14,237 nucleotides of DNA, taken from AC-37 sp036382905. Lineage in GTDB: Bacteria; Actinomycetota; Thermoleophilia; Solirubrobacterales; Thermoleophilaceae. Location of the stretch: the NCBI GenBank assembly GCA_036382905.1, contig DASVPL010000014.1, positions 1 to 14,237 on the forward strand, written 5' to 3'. Shown one piece after another: positions 1 through 5,513 of this stretch (positions are counted from its first letter, which is position 1; each line of letters starts with the position of its first letter). The notes beneath the pieces were generated by a model. The model had not been told where the DNA came from and did not search any database. It worked only from the letters and a program-made list of their open reading frames with translations. A program made the position numbers and the translations under genes.

Positions 1-1
1 A

Positions 2-217
2 CGCGACCTGGTCCTCGGGGCGGGCGCGCTCGGCACGACAGGCGGCGAGCGGCGCCGCTGGCTCCAGGCGGCCGTGGTCGCCGACGTGGCCGACGCCCTC
101 GCGGCCGTCGCGGGCCACCGCAACGGCTACCTCCCGACGCACGGCGCGATCATGCTCGGGCTGACGGCGGCCACGGGCACCGCGCTCGGCATCGCGGCAC
201 TCGCCTCCTCCGACTGA
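2..217 (+). CDS. Partial gene: C-terminal 71 residues of an unrecognised, probably membrane protein
   Basis: The reading frame is open from the left edge and ends in TGA at 215-217, so only the C-terminus is visible. It has Ala/Gly/Leu-rich hydrophobic stretches near the start, a WLQAAVVADVADALAA helix in the middle and a final hydrophobic segment (GLTAATGTALGIAALA), separated by short Arg/Gly-rich turns. This suggests a small multi-span membrane protein; I do not recognise the family. Its TGA overlaps the ATG of rfbD by one base (TGATG), so the two are probably co-transcribed and translationally coupled. Codon use matches the neighbours. Function is unknown, and a role in the rhamnose pathway is not implied by the sequence. 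Confidence 0.6.
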   Translation, partial: RDLVLGAGALGTTGGERRRWLQAAVVADVADALAAVAGHRNGYLPTHGAIMLGLTAATGTALGIAALASSD

Positions 218-1059
218 TGCGGGTGGTCATCACAGGCGCGGCCGGCATGCTCGGCCGGGACGTCGTGCGCGCGGCTCAGGCCGAGAACCACGAGGTGGTG
301 GCGCTTGCGCGCGACGAGCTCGACCTCCTCGACGCGGAGGCCGTGCGCGCGGCCATCGCCGCCGAGCGCCCCGGCGCGGTGATCAACTGCGCCGCCTGGA
401 CCGACGTGGACGGCGCCGAGGCCGACGAGGCGGCCGCCACCCGCCTGAACGGCGACGCCGCCGGCGCCCTGGCCGCCGCCGCGGCCGAGGCCGGCGCGGC
501 CATCGTTCACCCCTCGACCGACTACGTGTTCGACGGCTCCGGCACGCGGCCGTACGTCGAGTCCGACCCGACGAGCCCGATCAACGCCTACGGGCGCTCC
601 AAGCTCGCCGGCGAGCACGCCGTGGCCGCCGCGAACGTGCGCCACTTCGTGGTGCGCACCTCGTGGCTGTTCGGCGCGAACGGCCGCAACTTCGTCGAGA
701 CGATGCTCGGGCTCGCGAGCGCCGGCGGCCCGGTGCTCGTCGTGCGCGACCAGGTCGGCTGCCCCACCTACACCGGTCACCTCGCCGAGGCGCTGGTGCG
801 GCTGGTCGACGGCGAGTCGTACGGCCTCCACCACATCGCCGGCGGCGGCGAGTGCTCGTGGTTCGAGTTCGCCAACGAGATCTTCGAGCGCGCGGCCACC
901 GAGACCCGCGCCATGTCCTGCACGAGCGACGAGTTCCCGCGTCCCGCGCCGCGCCCCGCGTACTCGGTGCTGCGCACCGAGCGCGACTACGGCCTCGAGC
1001 TGCCGCCCTGGCAGGACGGCCTGGCGAGCTACCTCGCCGAGCGAGCGGTCACGCGGTGA
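217..1059 (+). CDS. rfbD: dTDP-4-dehydrorhamnose reductase (RmlD/RfbD)
   Basis: 280-residue short-chain dehydrogenase that reduces dTDP-4-dehydro-L-rhamnose to dTDP-L-rhamnose with NAD(P)H, the last step in making the rhamnose donor for cell-wall or surface polysaccharide; cytoplasmic. Visible motifs: the nucleotide-binding GxxGxxG (GAAGMLG, residues 7-13), the family-typical STDYVFDG (100-107) and the catalytic YxxxK (Y125, K129). Length is normal for RmlD. The ATG at 217 overlaps the stop of the upstream gene; no Shine-Dalgarno is evident, which fits coupled translation. Its 3' end overlaps the rfbB start by 4 bases (GTGA, 1056-1059), so rfbD and rfbB form one operon. Confidence rests on motif agreement along the full length. 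Confidence 0.95.
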   Translation: MRVVITGAAGMLGRDVVRAAQAENHEVVALARDELDLLDAEAVRAAIAAERPGAVINCAAWTDVDGAEADEAAATRLNGDAAGALAAAAAEAGAAIVHPSTDYVFDGSGTRPYVESDPTSPINAYGRSKLAGEHAVAAANVRHFVVRTSWLFGANGRNFVETMLGLASAGGPVLVVRDQVGCPTYTGHLAEALVRLVDGESYGLHHIAGGGECSWFEFANEIFERAATETRAMSCTSDEFPRPAPRPAYSVLRTERDYGLELPPWQDGLASYLAERAVTR

Positions 1060-2057
1060 GGCTGCTCGTCACGGGCGCGGCCGGCTTCATCGGCTCGACC
1101 TACGCGCGGATCGTGGTGGAGGAGCACGGCGACGACGTGGTCGTGCTGGACAAGCTCACCTACGCCGGGCGCCGCGAGAACCTGGCCGGCATTGAGGACA
1201 GGGTCGAATTCGTCGAGGGCGGAATCGAGGACCGCGACCTCGTGGGCGAGCTGGTCGCGAGCTGCGATGCGGTCGTGAATTTCGCCGCCGAGTCGCACGT
1301 CGACCGCTCGATCGCCGACCAGGACGTCTTCGCGCGCACGCACGTGATCGGGACCGGGGTGCTGCTCGACGCGGTGCGCGAGCACGGCGTGTCGCGCTAC
1401 CTGCAGGTCTCGACCGACGAGGTCTACGGATCGATCGAGGAGGGCTCGTTCACCGAGACCTCGCCGCTCAACCCGTCCTCGCCCTACAGCGCGACGAAGG
1501 CGGCCGGCGACCTGCTCGTCTCCGCGCACGTGCACACCTACGGAATCGAGGCGGTGATCTGCCGCGGCTCGAACAACTACGGCCCGCGCCAGTACCCGGA
1601 GAAGCTGATCCCGCTGATGATCCTGAACGCGCTGCACGGCGACGCGCTGCCGGTGTACGGCGACGGGCGTCAGGTGCGCAACTGGCTGTTCGTGGAGGAC
1701 TTCGCGCGCGCTATCGACCTGACGCTTCGCAGGGGCGCGCCCGGCGAGGTCTACAACGTCGGCGGTCCCGACGAGGCCGAGAACATCGACCTCGTGCGGC
1801 GGCTGATCGAGCTAACCGGGGCCGACGAGTCGCTGATCGAGCACGTCACCGACCGCCCCGGTCACGACCGCCGCTACTCGCTCTCGTCCGACAAGGTCCG
1901 CGCCCTCGGCTGGGAGCCGCTGACGAGCCTCGACGGCGGGCTCGAGCGGACGGTCGACTGGTACCGCGACAACGAGTGGTGGTGGGCGCCGATCCGCAGC
2001 GGCGAGTACGCCGACTACTACGCCCGCCAGTACGGCCGCCGGCTCGGCACGAGCTAG
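1056..2057 (+). CDS. rfbB: dTDP-glucose 4,6-dehydratase (RmlB/RfbB)
   Basis: 333-residue extended-SDR enzyme converting dTDP-D-glucose to dTDP-4-dehydro-6-deoxy-D-glucose, the second step of the dTDP-L-rhamnose pathway. Motifs: Rossmann GAAGFIG (7-13) binding NAD+, FAAESHVDRSI (76-86), the dehydratase-specific T120-D121-E122 (Asp/Glu act in water elimination) and the catalytic Y144-xxx-K148, then the NNYGPRQ and PVYGDGRQVRNW segments typical of RmlB. The frame stays open upstream to 663, but homology begins at the GTG at 1056, which overlaps the rfbD stop; the upstream extension is only the frame-shifted shadow of rfbD. The stop TAG lies in a CTAG that also holds the stop of the opposing gene. 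rmlA and rmlC are not downstream, so they must lie elsewhere. Confidence 0.95.
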   Translation: MRLLVTGAAGFIGSTYARIVVEEHGDDVVVLDKLTYAGRRENLAGIEDRVEFVEGGIEDRDLVGELVASCDAVVNFAAESHVDRSIADQDVFARTHVIGTGVLLDAVREHGVSRYLQVSTDEVYGSIEEGSFTETSPLNPSSPYSATKAAGDLLVSAHVHTYGIEAVICRGSNNYGPRQYPEKLIPLMILNALHGDALPVYGDGRQVRNWLFVEDFARAIDLTLRRGAPGEVYNVGGPDEAENIDLVRRLIELTGADESLIEHVTDRPGHDRRYSLSSDKVRALGWEPLTSLDGGLERTVDWYRDNEWWWAPIRSGEYADYYARQYGRRLGTS

Positions 2058-2437
2058 GAGCCGTCGGCGGCGGCGACCGCCCGCTCGATCGAGTCCAGCA
2101 CGGAGTCCCAGTCCCGGCCCCGCAGGTCGGGCTGCCTCCCCTCGTGGACCGCGTGCTTGCGCTCGGTGTTCAGGCGGATCAGGAGGCTGCCGAGATCCTC
2201 GGGCAGCACGCCCTGCTCGTGCAGCCGGCGCGCGAGCGTGGCCCTCCGGTGATGGTCCTTGCGGTCGTCCATGCCGAGCCGCGCCGCCGAGGTCGCGACC
2301 GCCGCCTCGAGCGCCAGAGCCGCCCACAGGACCACCGCGGTCCAGTCGTCCACGGCGTACGCCGCGCGCGCCCGTCCCAGGTGATCGGCGGCGAGGGACC
2401 GTGGTTTGGGGGATGACCCGCTGGCGCTCATACGCAT
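2054..2437 (-). CDS. Small HEPN-like protein, no nucleotidyltransferase partner in view
   Basis: About 127 residues, predicted all-helical. The helix-rich body (AADHLGRARAAYAVDDW, then VVLWAALALEAAVATSAARLG) leads to RLNTERKHAVHEG, where R93-x4-H98 fits the Rx4-6H signature of HEPN domains, which in active members forms the RNase site. HEPN proteins often pair with a minimal nucleotidyltransferase as toxin-antitoxin modules, or occur in defence and stress proteins; no partner gene is adjacent here. The start is ambiguous: ATG at 2437 or at 2431 (MSASGSS), with no clear ribosome site; a still longer form from 2494 would run into the divergent gene. The stop TAG (2056-2054) shares the CTAG with the rfbB stop. 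The call rests on fold pattern and the RxxxxH motif only, so function is uncertain. Confidence 0.6.
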   Translation of the reverse strand: MRMSASGSSPKPRSLAADHLGRARAAYAVDDWTAVVLWAALALEAAVATSAARLGMDDRKDHHRRATLARRLHEQGVLPEDLGSLLIRLNTERKHAVHEGRQPDLRGRDWDSVLDSIERAVAAADGS

Positions 2438-2442
2438 ATGAT
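2413..2442 (+). promoter_or_regulatory. Candidate sigma70-type promoter for the pentapeptide-repeat gene
   Basis: TATGAT at 2437-2442 is one base from the TATAAT consensus. ATGACC at 2413-2418 (4 of 6 matches to TTGACA) lies 18 bases upstream. The expected transcript start near 2449 is within a few bases of the GTG/ATG at 2452/2455, which would give a nearly leaderless mRNA, and 24 bases before GTG 2473, which has a good GGGGAGGGA ribosome site at 2457-2465. The -35 lies inside the HEPN-like gene and the -10 abuts its start codon. Predicted by eye. Confidence 0.45.
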
Positions 2443-2454
2443 CGCGACTGAGTG

Positions 2455-3693
2455 ATGGGGAGGGACAGTTGCGTGGTGGTCGCGTGCATCGCATCGCTCG
2501 CGATCGCCTGGGCTGGCGCGCCCGCGGTAGCCGCTCCCGCCGAGCCCACGGACGCTGCCGCCGAGACCACTACCGCTCCCGCCGAGACCACAACCGCTCC
2601 CGCCGAGACCACAACCGCTCCCGCCGAGCCCACGAAGGACGAGCTCGAGCGGCAGAAGCTCATCGCCGAGCGCGGGAAGCTCGACGCCGAACGGCGCAAG
2701 GCGGATCGCGACAACAGCTGGAGCGCCCGCACCCTGCCGGCCCTCCTGACGTTCATCGTCGGGCTGGGCACGCTCCTCTACGCCGTCAAGAAGGGAACCG
2801 ACGAACTGCAGGCCTCGCGCGCCGAGTCGAAGCGCCAGCACGACCTCGACGCCCAGGCGCGCAAGGACGCGGAGGCGGAGTCGAAACGCCAGCACGACCT
2901 CGACGCCCAGGCGCGCAAGGACGCGGACGCGAAGCGCTTCGACGAGCGCTTCATCACCGCGATGGAGGCTTCCGCGTCGAAGGACGCGGCGGCGCGGCGG
3001 GGCGGGGCGGTGGTGCTCGACAGCCTGATTCGCGACACCGATCGGGCCGCCGCGGCCCAGGGCATGAACCTCCTGCTCGCGCTGCTCCAGGACCTCGAGA
3101 CGCGCGAGAACGATGCAAGCACGCGCCGCGTGCTGAGACAGACGCTCGAGCGGCGACTCCGAGCGCCGGACGCGAGCAAGGTGGCCACCGAGTTCGACTT
3201 CCGCTACCTCGCGGTGCCGGGGATCGACCTGAGCGGCGTGGTGCTCAACGGCGACGTCGACCTCGCGTTCTCCGACCTGTCCGGCGGCACGCTGCGGAAG
3301 GCCGACCTCTCGGGCACGAAGGGATGGCACCTCGTCCTGGTCGGCACCCGCCTGCGACGCGCGCGGCTCGCGCACGTGGAATGGGCGGAGGCCGACGCAC
3401 GCACGGCGAAGTTCCACAACGCGATCCTGACCAAGGCCAACCTGTGGAAGGCGGACCTGCGCGGCGCGGACTTCTACAGGGCCAGCCTGCGTGACGCCAA
3501 CCTGCGCGGGGCCAAGCTCGCCGGCGCGCAGTTCAACTTGGCGAACGTCGCCGGCGCCCAGTTCCGCCAGGCCGAGCTCGACGCCGCGGCCATCGCGAGC
3601 CTCGCGGCGGCGGTGGGCTGGGAGGAGGCGGAGTTCGACGCCCCGGTTCGAGCGGAGATCGAGAAGGCCGCGAGCGACACGGGCGAGCAGTAG
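2455..3693 (+). CDS. Membrane-anchored pentapeptide-repeat protein
   Basis: About 412 residues. Order from the ATG at 2455: hydrophobic signal or anchor (VVVACIASLAIAWAGAPAVA, ~7-26); Thr/Pro/Ala-rich repeats (AETTTAP x3, ~36-56); a charged helix (KDELERQKLIAERGKLDAERR, 61-81); a transmembrane span (~92-110) followed by KK; a coiled-coil stretch with two near-identical 18-residue repeats (~123-158); a helical region; then pentapeptide repeats of the A(D/N)LxG type (~250-376), e.g. ADLRGADFYRASLRDANLRG, which fold as a right-handed beta solenoid. Positive-inside charges suggest a cytoplasmic solenoid. Possible starts are GTG 2452, ATG 2455, or GTG 2473; the last has the best ribosome site but loses the only basic residue before the hydrophobic core. 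Function unknown; these solenoids usually mediate binding rather than catalysis. Confidence 0.85.
   Translation: MGRDSCVVVACIASLAIAWAGAPAVAAPAEPTDAAAETTTAPAETTTAPAETTTAPAEPTKDELERQKLIAERGKLDAERRKADRDNSWSARTLPALLTFIVGLGTLLYAVKKGTDELQASRAESKRQHDLDAQARKDAEAESKRQHDLDAQARKDADAKRFDERFITAMEASASKDAAARRGGAVVLDSLIRDTDRAAAAQGMNLLLALLQDLETRENDASTRRVLRQTLERRLRAPDASKVATEFDFRYLAVPGIDLSGVVLNGDVDLAFSDLSGGTLRKADLSGTKGWHLVLVGTRLRRARLAHVEWAEADARTAKFHNAILTKANLWKADLRGADFYRASLRDANLRGAKLAGAQFNLANVAGAQFRQAELDAAAIASLAAAVGWEEAEFDAPVRAEIEKAASDTGEQ
2560..2622 (+). repeat. Three 21-bp in-frame tandem repeats (AETTTAP)
   Basis: Units at 2560-2580, 2581-2601 and 2602-2622. Units 2 and 3 are identical and unit 1 differs by one base (T/A at its 12th position). 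A degenerate partial unit (gccgagcccacg) follows at 2623 and a related sequence precedes the array. Each unit encodes Ala-Glu-Thr-Thr-Thr-Ala-Pro, forming a low-complexity linker just after the signal-like segment. Near-identity at the DNA level points to recent slippage or unequal exchange. Confidence 0.9.
2821..2928 (+). repeat. 54-bp in-frame tandem duplication in the coiled coil
   Basis: Two direct copies, 2821-2874 and 2875-2928, differ at three of 54 bases (copy positions 3, 12 and 54); two changes are synonymous and the last swaps Glu for Asp. Each copy encodes 18 residues with the core ESKRQHDLDAQARKDA. The unit is a charged amphipathic helix, so the duplication lengthens the predicted coiled coil between the transmembrane span and the pentapeptide domain. 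Confidence 0.95.
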
Positions 3694-3701
3694 AGGAAAT
3701 C

Positions 3702-3757
3702 GGACGCCGGGCGCTCTGAGCGCAGCCCCGTGGGGTTGCGCGACCGGCCCGGCGTCC
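3702..3757 (+). terminator. Nested inverted repeat after the pentapeptide gene, possible terminator without a U-tract
   Basis: An 11-bp perfect outer stem pairs GGACGCCGGGC (3702-3712) with GCCCGGCGTCC (3747-3757). Inside it, GCGCAGCCCC (3720-3729) pairs with GGGGTTGCGC (3732-3741) with one G-U wobble and a minimal loop. A third, competing hairpin, GCGCTC/GAGCGC (3711-3716 with 3718-3723), overlaps both. The structure begins 8 bases after the stop codon at 3693. No T-run follows (the next bases are tggtcgagatgat), so it is not a textbook Rho-independent terminator; GC-rich bacteria often use such hairpins. It could also protect the mRNA 3' end. The pairing is certain, the role inferred. Confidence 0.5.
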
Positions 3758-3797
3758 TGGTCGAGATGATAGGCGCTGATGCGCTGCTCCGCACCAC

Positions 3798-3812
3798 TAG
3801 CCTCGGAGGGTG
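3798..3812 (+). promoter_or_regulatory. Possible leaderless start: TAGCCT -10 element and GTG of the ABC ATPase
   Basis: TAGCCT (3798-3803) fits the TAnnnT -10 pattern and ends 6 bases before the GTG at 3810, the spacing expected for a leaderless transcript. The GGAGG at 3805-3809 touches the GTG directly and is too close to act as a normal Shine-Dalgarno. A weak -35 (CTGATG, 3776-3781) is the best available. An in-frame TAG at 3798-3800 excludes any earlier start. Confidence 0.3.
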
Positions 3813-4547
3813 CCCGCCGCCCTCGAGATCAACGGACTGACGAAGCGCTACGACGACGGCACCGCCGCGCTGAGCGACTTCGACCTGACGATCCCAGAGG
3901 GCAAGTTCTTCGGTCTGCTCGGACCGAACGGGGCCGGCAAGACCACGCTGATCAGCGCGGTCTGCAACCTCATCAGGATCACGGCCGGGGACGTCTGCGT
4001 GTTCGGCGAGCCCGCCCACTCCCTCCAGGCGCGCCGCTGGGTCGGGCTGGCGGAGCAGGACATCAACCTCGATCGCTTCCTCACGGTCGAGGAGACGCTG
4101 ATCTACCACGGCGGCTACTTCGGGATGTCGAAGGACGACGCGTGCGCTCGCGCTTACGAGATGATCGGCGTGTTCGACCTGCGCGCGAAGGTGGACGTGC
4201 GCACGCCCAAGCTCTCCGGCGGCATGCGCCGGCGCCTGCTGCTGGCCCGGGCACTGATGCACCGGCCGCGGCTCGTGATCCTCGACGAGCCCACCGCCGG
4301 GGTGGACTTCGAGCTGCGCCAGGAGCTGTGGCGCTACATCCGCAAGCTCCACGAGCAGGGCACGACGATCCTGCTCACCACGCACTACCTGGAGGAGGCC
4401 GAGACGCTCTGCGAGGAGATCGCGCTGATCCGCGCCGGCCGCCTGATCGCCCGCGACACGGGCGCGGGGCTGCTCGAGCGCTACGAGGCGACCAGCCTCG
4501 CGGACGTCTATGTCAAGGCGATGGGCGCGGGGGTGGCGCCGTCCTAA
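3810..4547 (+). CDS. ABC-2 transporter ATP-binding protein, YadG-like
   Basis: 245-residue cytoplasmic ATPase that drives an ABC-2 exporter. Motifs in order: Walker A GPNGAGKTT (38-46, K44), Q-loop Q83, signature LSGGM (135-139), Walker B LVILDE (155-160, catalytic E160) and the H-loop histidine 192 in TTH. The stretch DEPTAGVDFELRQELW and the TTHYLEEAETLC segment closely resemble E. coli YadG, whose partner YadH resembles the permease downstream; the substrate of that pair is not established. GTG 3810 is the first possible start after an in-frame stop. The TAA stop (4545-4547) overlaps the stop of a small opposing reading frame. The permease begins 157 bases on, unusually far for such a pair. 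Confidence 0.93.
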   Translation: MPAALEINGLTKRYDDGTAALSDFDLTIPEGKFFGLLGPNGAGKTTLISAVCNLIRITAGDVCVFGEPAHSLQARRWVGLAEQDINLDRFLTVEETLIYHGGYFGMSKDDACARAYEMIGVFDLRAKVDVRTPKLSGGMRRRLLLARALMHRPRLVILDEPTAGVDFELRQELWRYIRKLHEQGTTILLTTHYLEEAETLCEEIALIRAGRLIARDTGAGLLERYEATSLADVYVKAMGAGVAPS

Positions 4548-4660
4548 TGCAGGTAGCGCGGGTCGGAGAAGGCGGTCGCGCGCCGGCGGCGCGCCGTCCG
4601 GGTGCGCCGGATGGCGCCCACCACGAGGGCACCGGCGAATGCGAGGGCGATCGTCTCCAT
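4544..4660 (-). CDS. Probable 38-residue single-span membrane microprotein, antisense between the two ABC genes
   Basis: Reads METIALAFAGALVVGAI, then RRTRTARRRR, then ATAFSDPRYLH: one hydrophobic segment (residues ~4-17) followed by a strongly basic patch, the pattern of a single-span protein with a cytoplasmic C-terminus. Codon statistics support coding: 35 of 38 third positions are G or C, against about 27 of 38 first and 24 of 38 second positions, the gradient expected of real genes in this genome. Its TAG (4546-4544) is nested with the TAA of the ATPase (CTAA), as rfbB and the HEPN-like gene share a CTAG. No strong ribosome site or promoter is visible upstream (TTTTACGAGC precedes the ATG). 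I do not recognise it; a small accessory subunit of the ABC exporter is one possibility. Confidence 0.5.
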   Translation of the reverse strand: METIALAFAGALVVGAIRRTRTARRRRATAFSDPRYLH

Positions 4661-4670
4661 GCTCGTAAAA

Positions 4671-4682
4671 CGCGCCGGCGCG
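4671..4682. promoter_or_regulatory. 12-bp palindrome upstream of the permease gene
   Basis: CGCGCCGGCGCG is a perfect 12-bp palindrome lying between the start of the small antisense gene (4660) and the permease start (4705), directly after a gtaaaa stretch that is AT-rich for this genome. Ten of its bases (CGCGCCGGCG) recur at 4579-4588 inside the same interval. It could be an operator or a chance GC-rich palindrome. Confidence 0.25.
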
Positions 4683-4704
4683 GGCGAGGTTGAGGGTTAG
4701 CGGC

Positions 4705-5478
4705 GTGCAGCCCTACTCGGGAACCGCGGGGATGGTCTGGCTGATCCGGCGCGAGACGCTGCGCGTCTCCAAGCTCTGGACCCAGACGGTCCTAGCGCCG
4801 ATCGTCTCCTCGGGCCTGTTCATCCTCGTCTTCGGCTTCTCGCTGAGCAGCCGCATCCGCGAGTTCGACGGGATCCCCTACCGCGAGTTCATCGTGCCCG
4901 GCCTGATCACGATGGCGATGGTCCAGGCCGCCTACTCGAACAACTCGTCGTCGGTCTTCCAGGCGCGCTCGGACCGCTACATCAACGACGTCCTGTCGGC
5001 CCCGATGAAGGCGTGGCAGATGAACTTCGGCTTCAACGTCGGCGGGGTCATCCGCGCGCTGGCGATCGGGGTGGGACTCGGCGCGGTCGCGGTCCCCGTC
5101 ACCGGCGCCCCGATCGAGCAGCCGCTCGTGCTCATCCCCGCCGTGCTGCTGGGGCTCGTGCTGTTCGGTGCGCTGGGCACGATCGTCGGGATCTTCGCCG
5201 AGACCTTCGACCACCACACGTTCGTGAACAACATCGTGATCCTGCCGCTCGTGTTCGTCGGTGGGGTCTTCTACTCGGTGGACCTGCTGCCGTCACCCTG
5301 GCACGAGCTGACCCACTTCAACCCGATCTTCTACCTCGTGAACGCGGTCAGGTATGGCTTTCTGGGTACCAGTGACGTTAGTGTCGCCCTTTGCCTCGGG
5401 GTGACTGCCGGACTCGCAATCCCGGCCTACCTCTGGTCCCAATGGCTATTCACGAGCGGCCGCAAGCTGAAGGCTTAG
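4705..5478 (+). CDS. ABC-2 transporter permease, YadH-like
   Basis: 257-residue integral membrane protein with about six predicted spans, the membrane half of the exporter driven by the ATPase upstream. Recognisable blocks are EFIVPGLITMAMVQAAYSN, the GGVFYSVDLLPSPWHELTHF stretch and NPIFYLVNAVRYGFLG, which align in order with E. coli YadH and other ABC-2 permeases. I choose GTG 4705 because GAGGG at 4692-4696 lies 8 bases before it; the frame is also open from a TTG at 4690. The last ~45 codons (5341-5478) use many A/T-ending codons (TAT, TTT, GGT, AGT, GTT, CTT, ACT, CAA, CTA and others), unlike the rest of the gene, although the protein still matches the family there. Substrate unknown. 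Confidence 0.92.
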   Translation: MQPYSGTAGMVWLIRRETLRVSKLWTQTVLAPIVSSGLFILVFGFSLSSRIREFDGIPYREFIVPGLITMAMVQAAYSNNSSSVFQARSDRYINDVLSAPMKAWQMNFGFNVGGVIRALAIGVGLGAVAVPVTGAPIEQPLVLIPAVLLGLVLFGALGTIVGIFAETFDHHTFVNNIVILPLVFVGGVFYSVDLLPSPWHELTHFNPIFYLVNAVRYGFLGTSDVSVALCLGVTAGLAIPAYLWSQWLFTSGRKLKA

Positions 5479-5513
5479 ACCCACTCCTCGAGCTCCGCAC
5501 GGGGCTGGATCCC

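Noticed and set aside
663..1055. Upstream extension of rfbB
   Set aside because: The added segment is an Arg/Pro-rich frame-shifted reading of rfbD; RmlB homology begins at GTG 1056.
4578..4594. GC-rich hairpin (GCGCGCC/GGCGCGC) as the terminator of the ABC ATPase
   Set aside because: It coincides with the Arg-codon run of the small antisense gene, has no T-tract, and a terminator here would separate the ATPase from its permease.
3779..4693. 304-codon + strand frame overlapping the ABC ATPase
   Set aside because: It is a shadow in a different frame from the ATPase, which has all the Walker and signature motifs.
5391..5513. Longer udgB starting inside the permease gene (for example ATG 5442)
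   Set aside because: Family 5 similarity and normal length both begin at ATG 5514, and no ribosome site favours the earlier starts.
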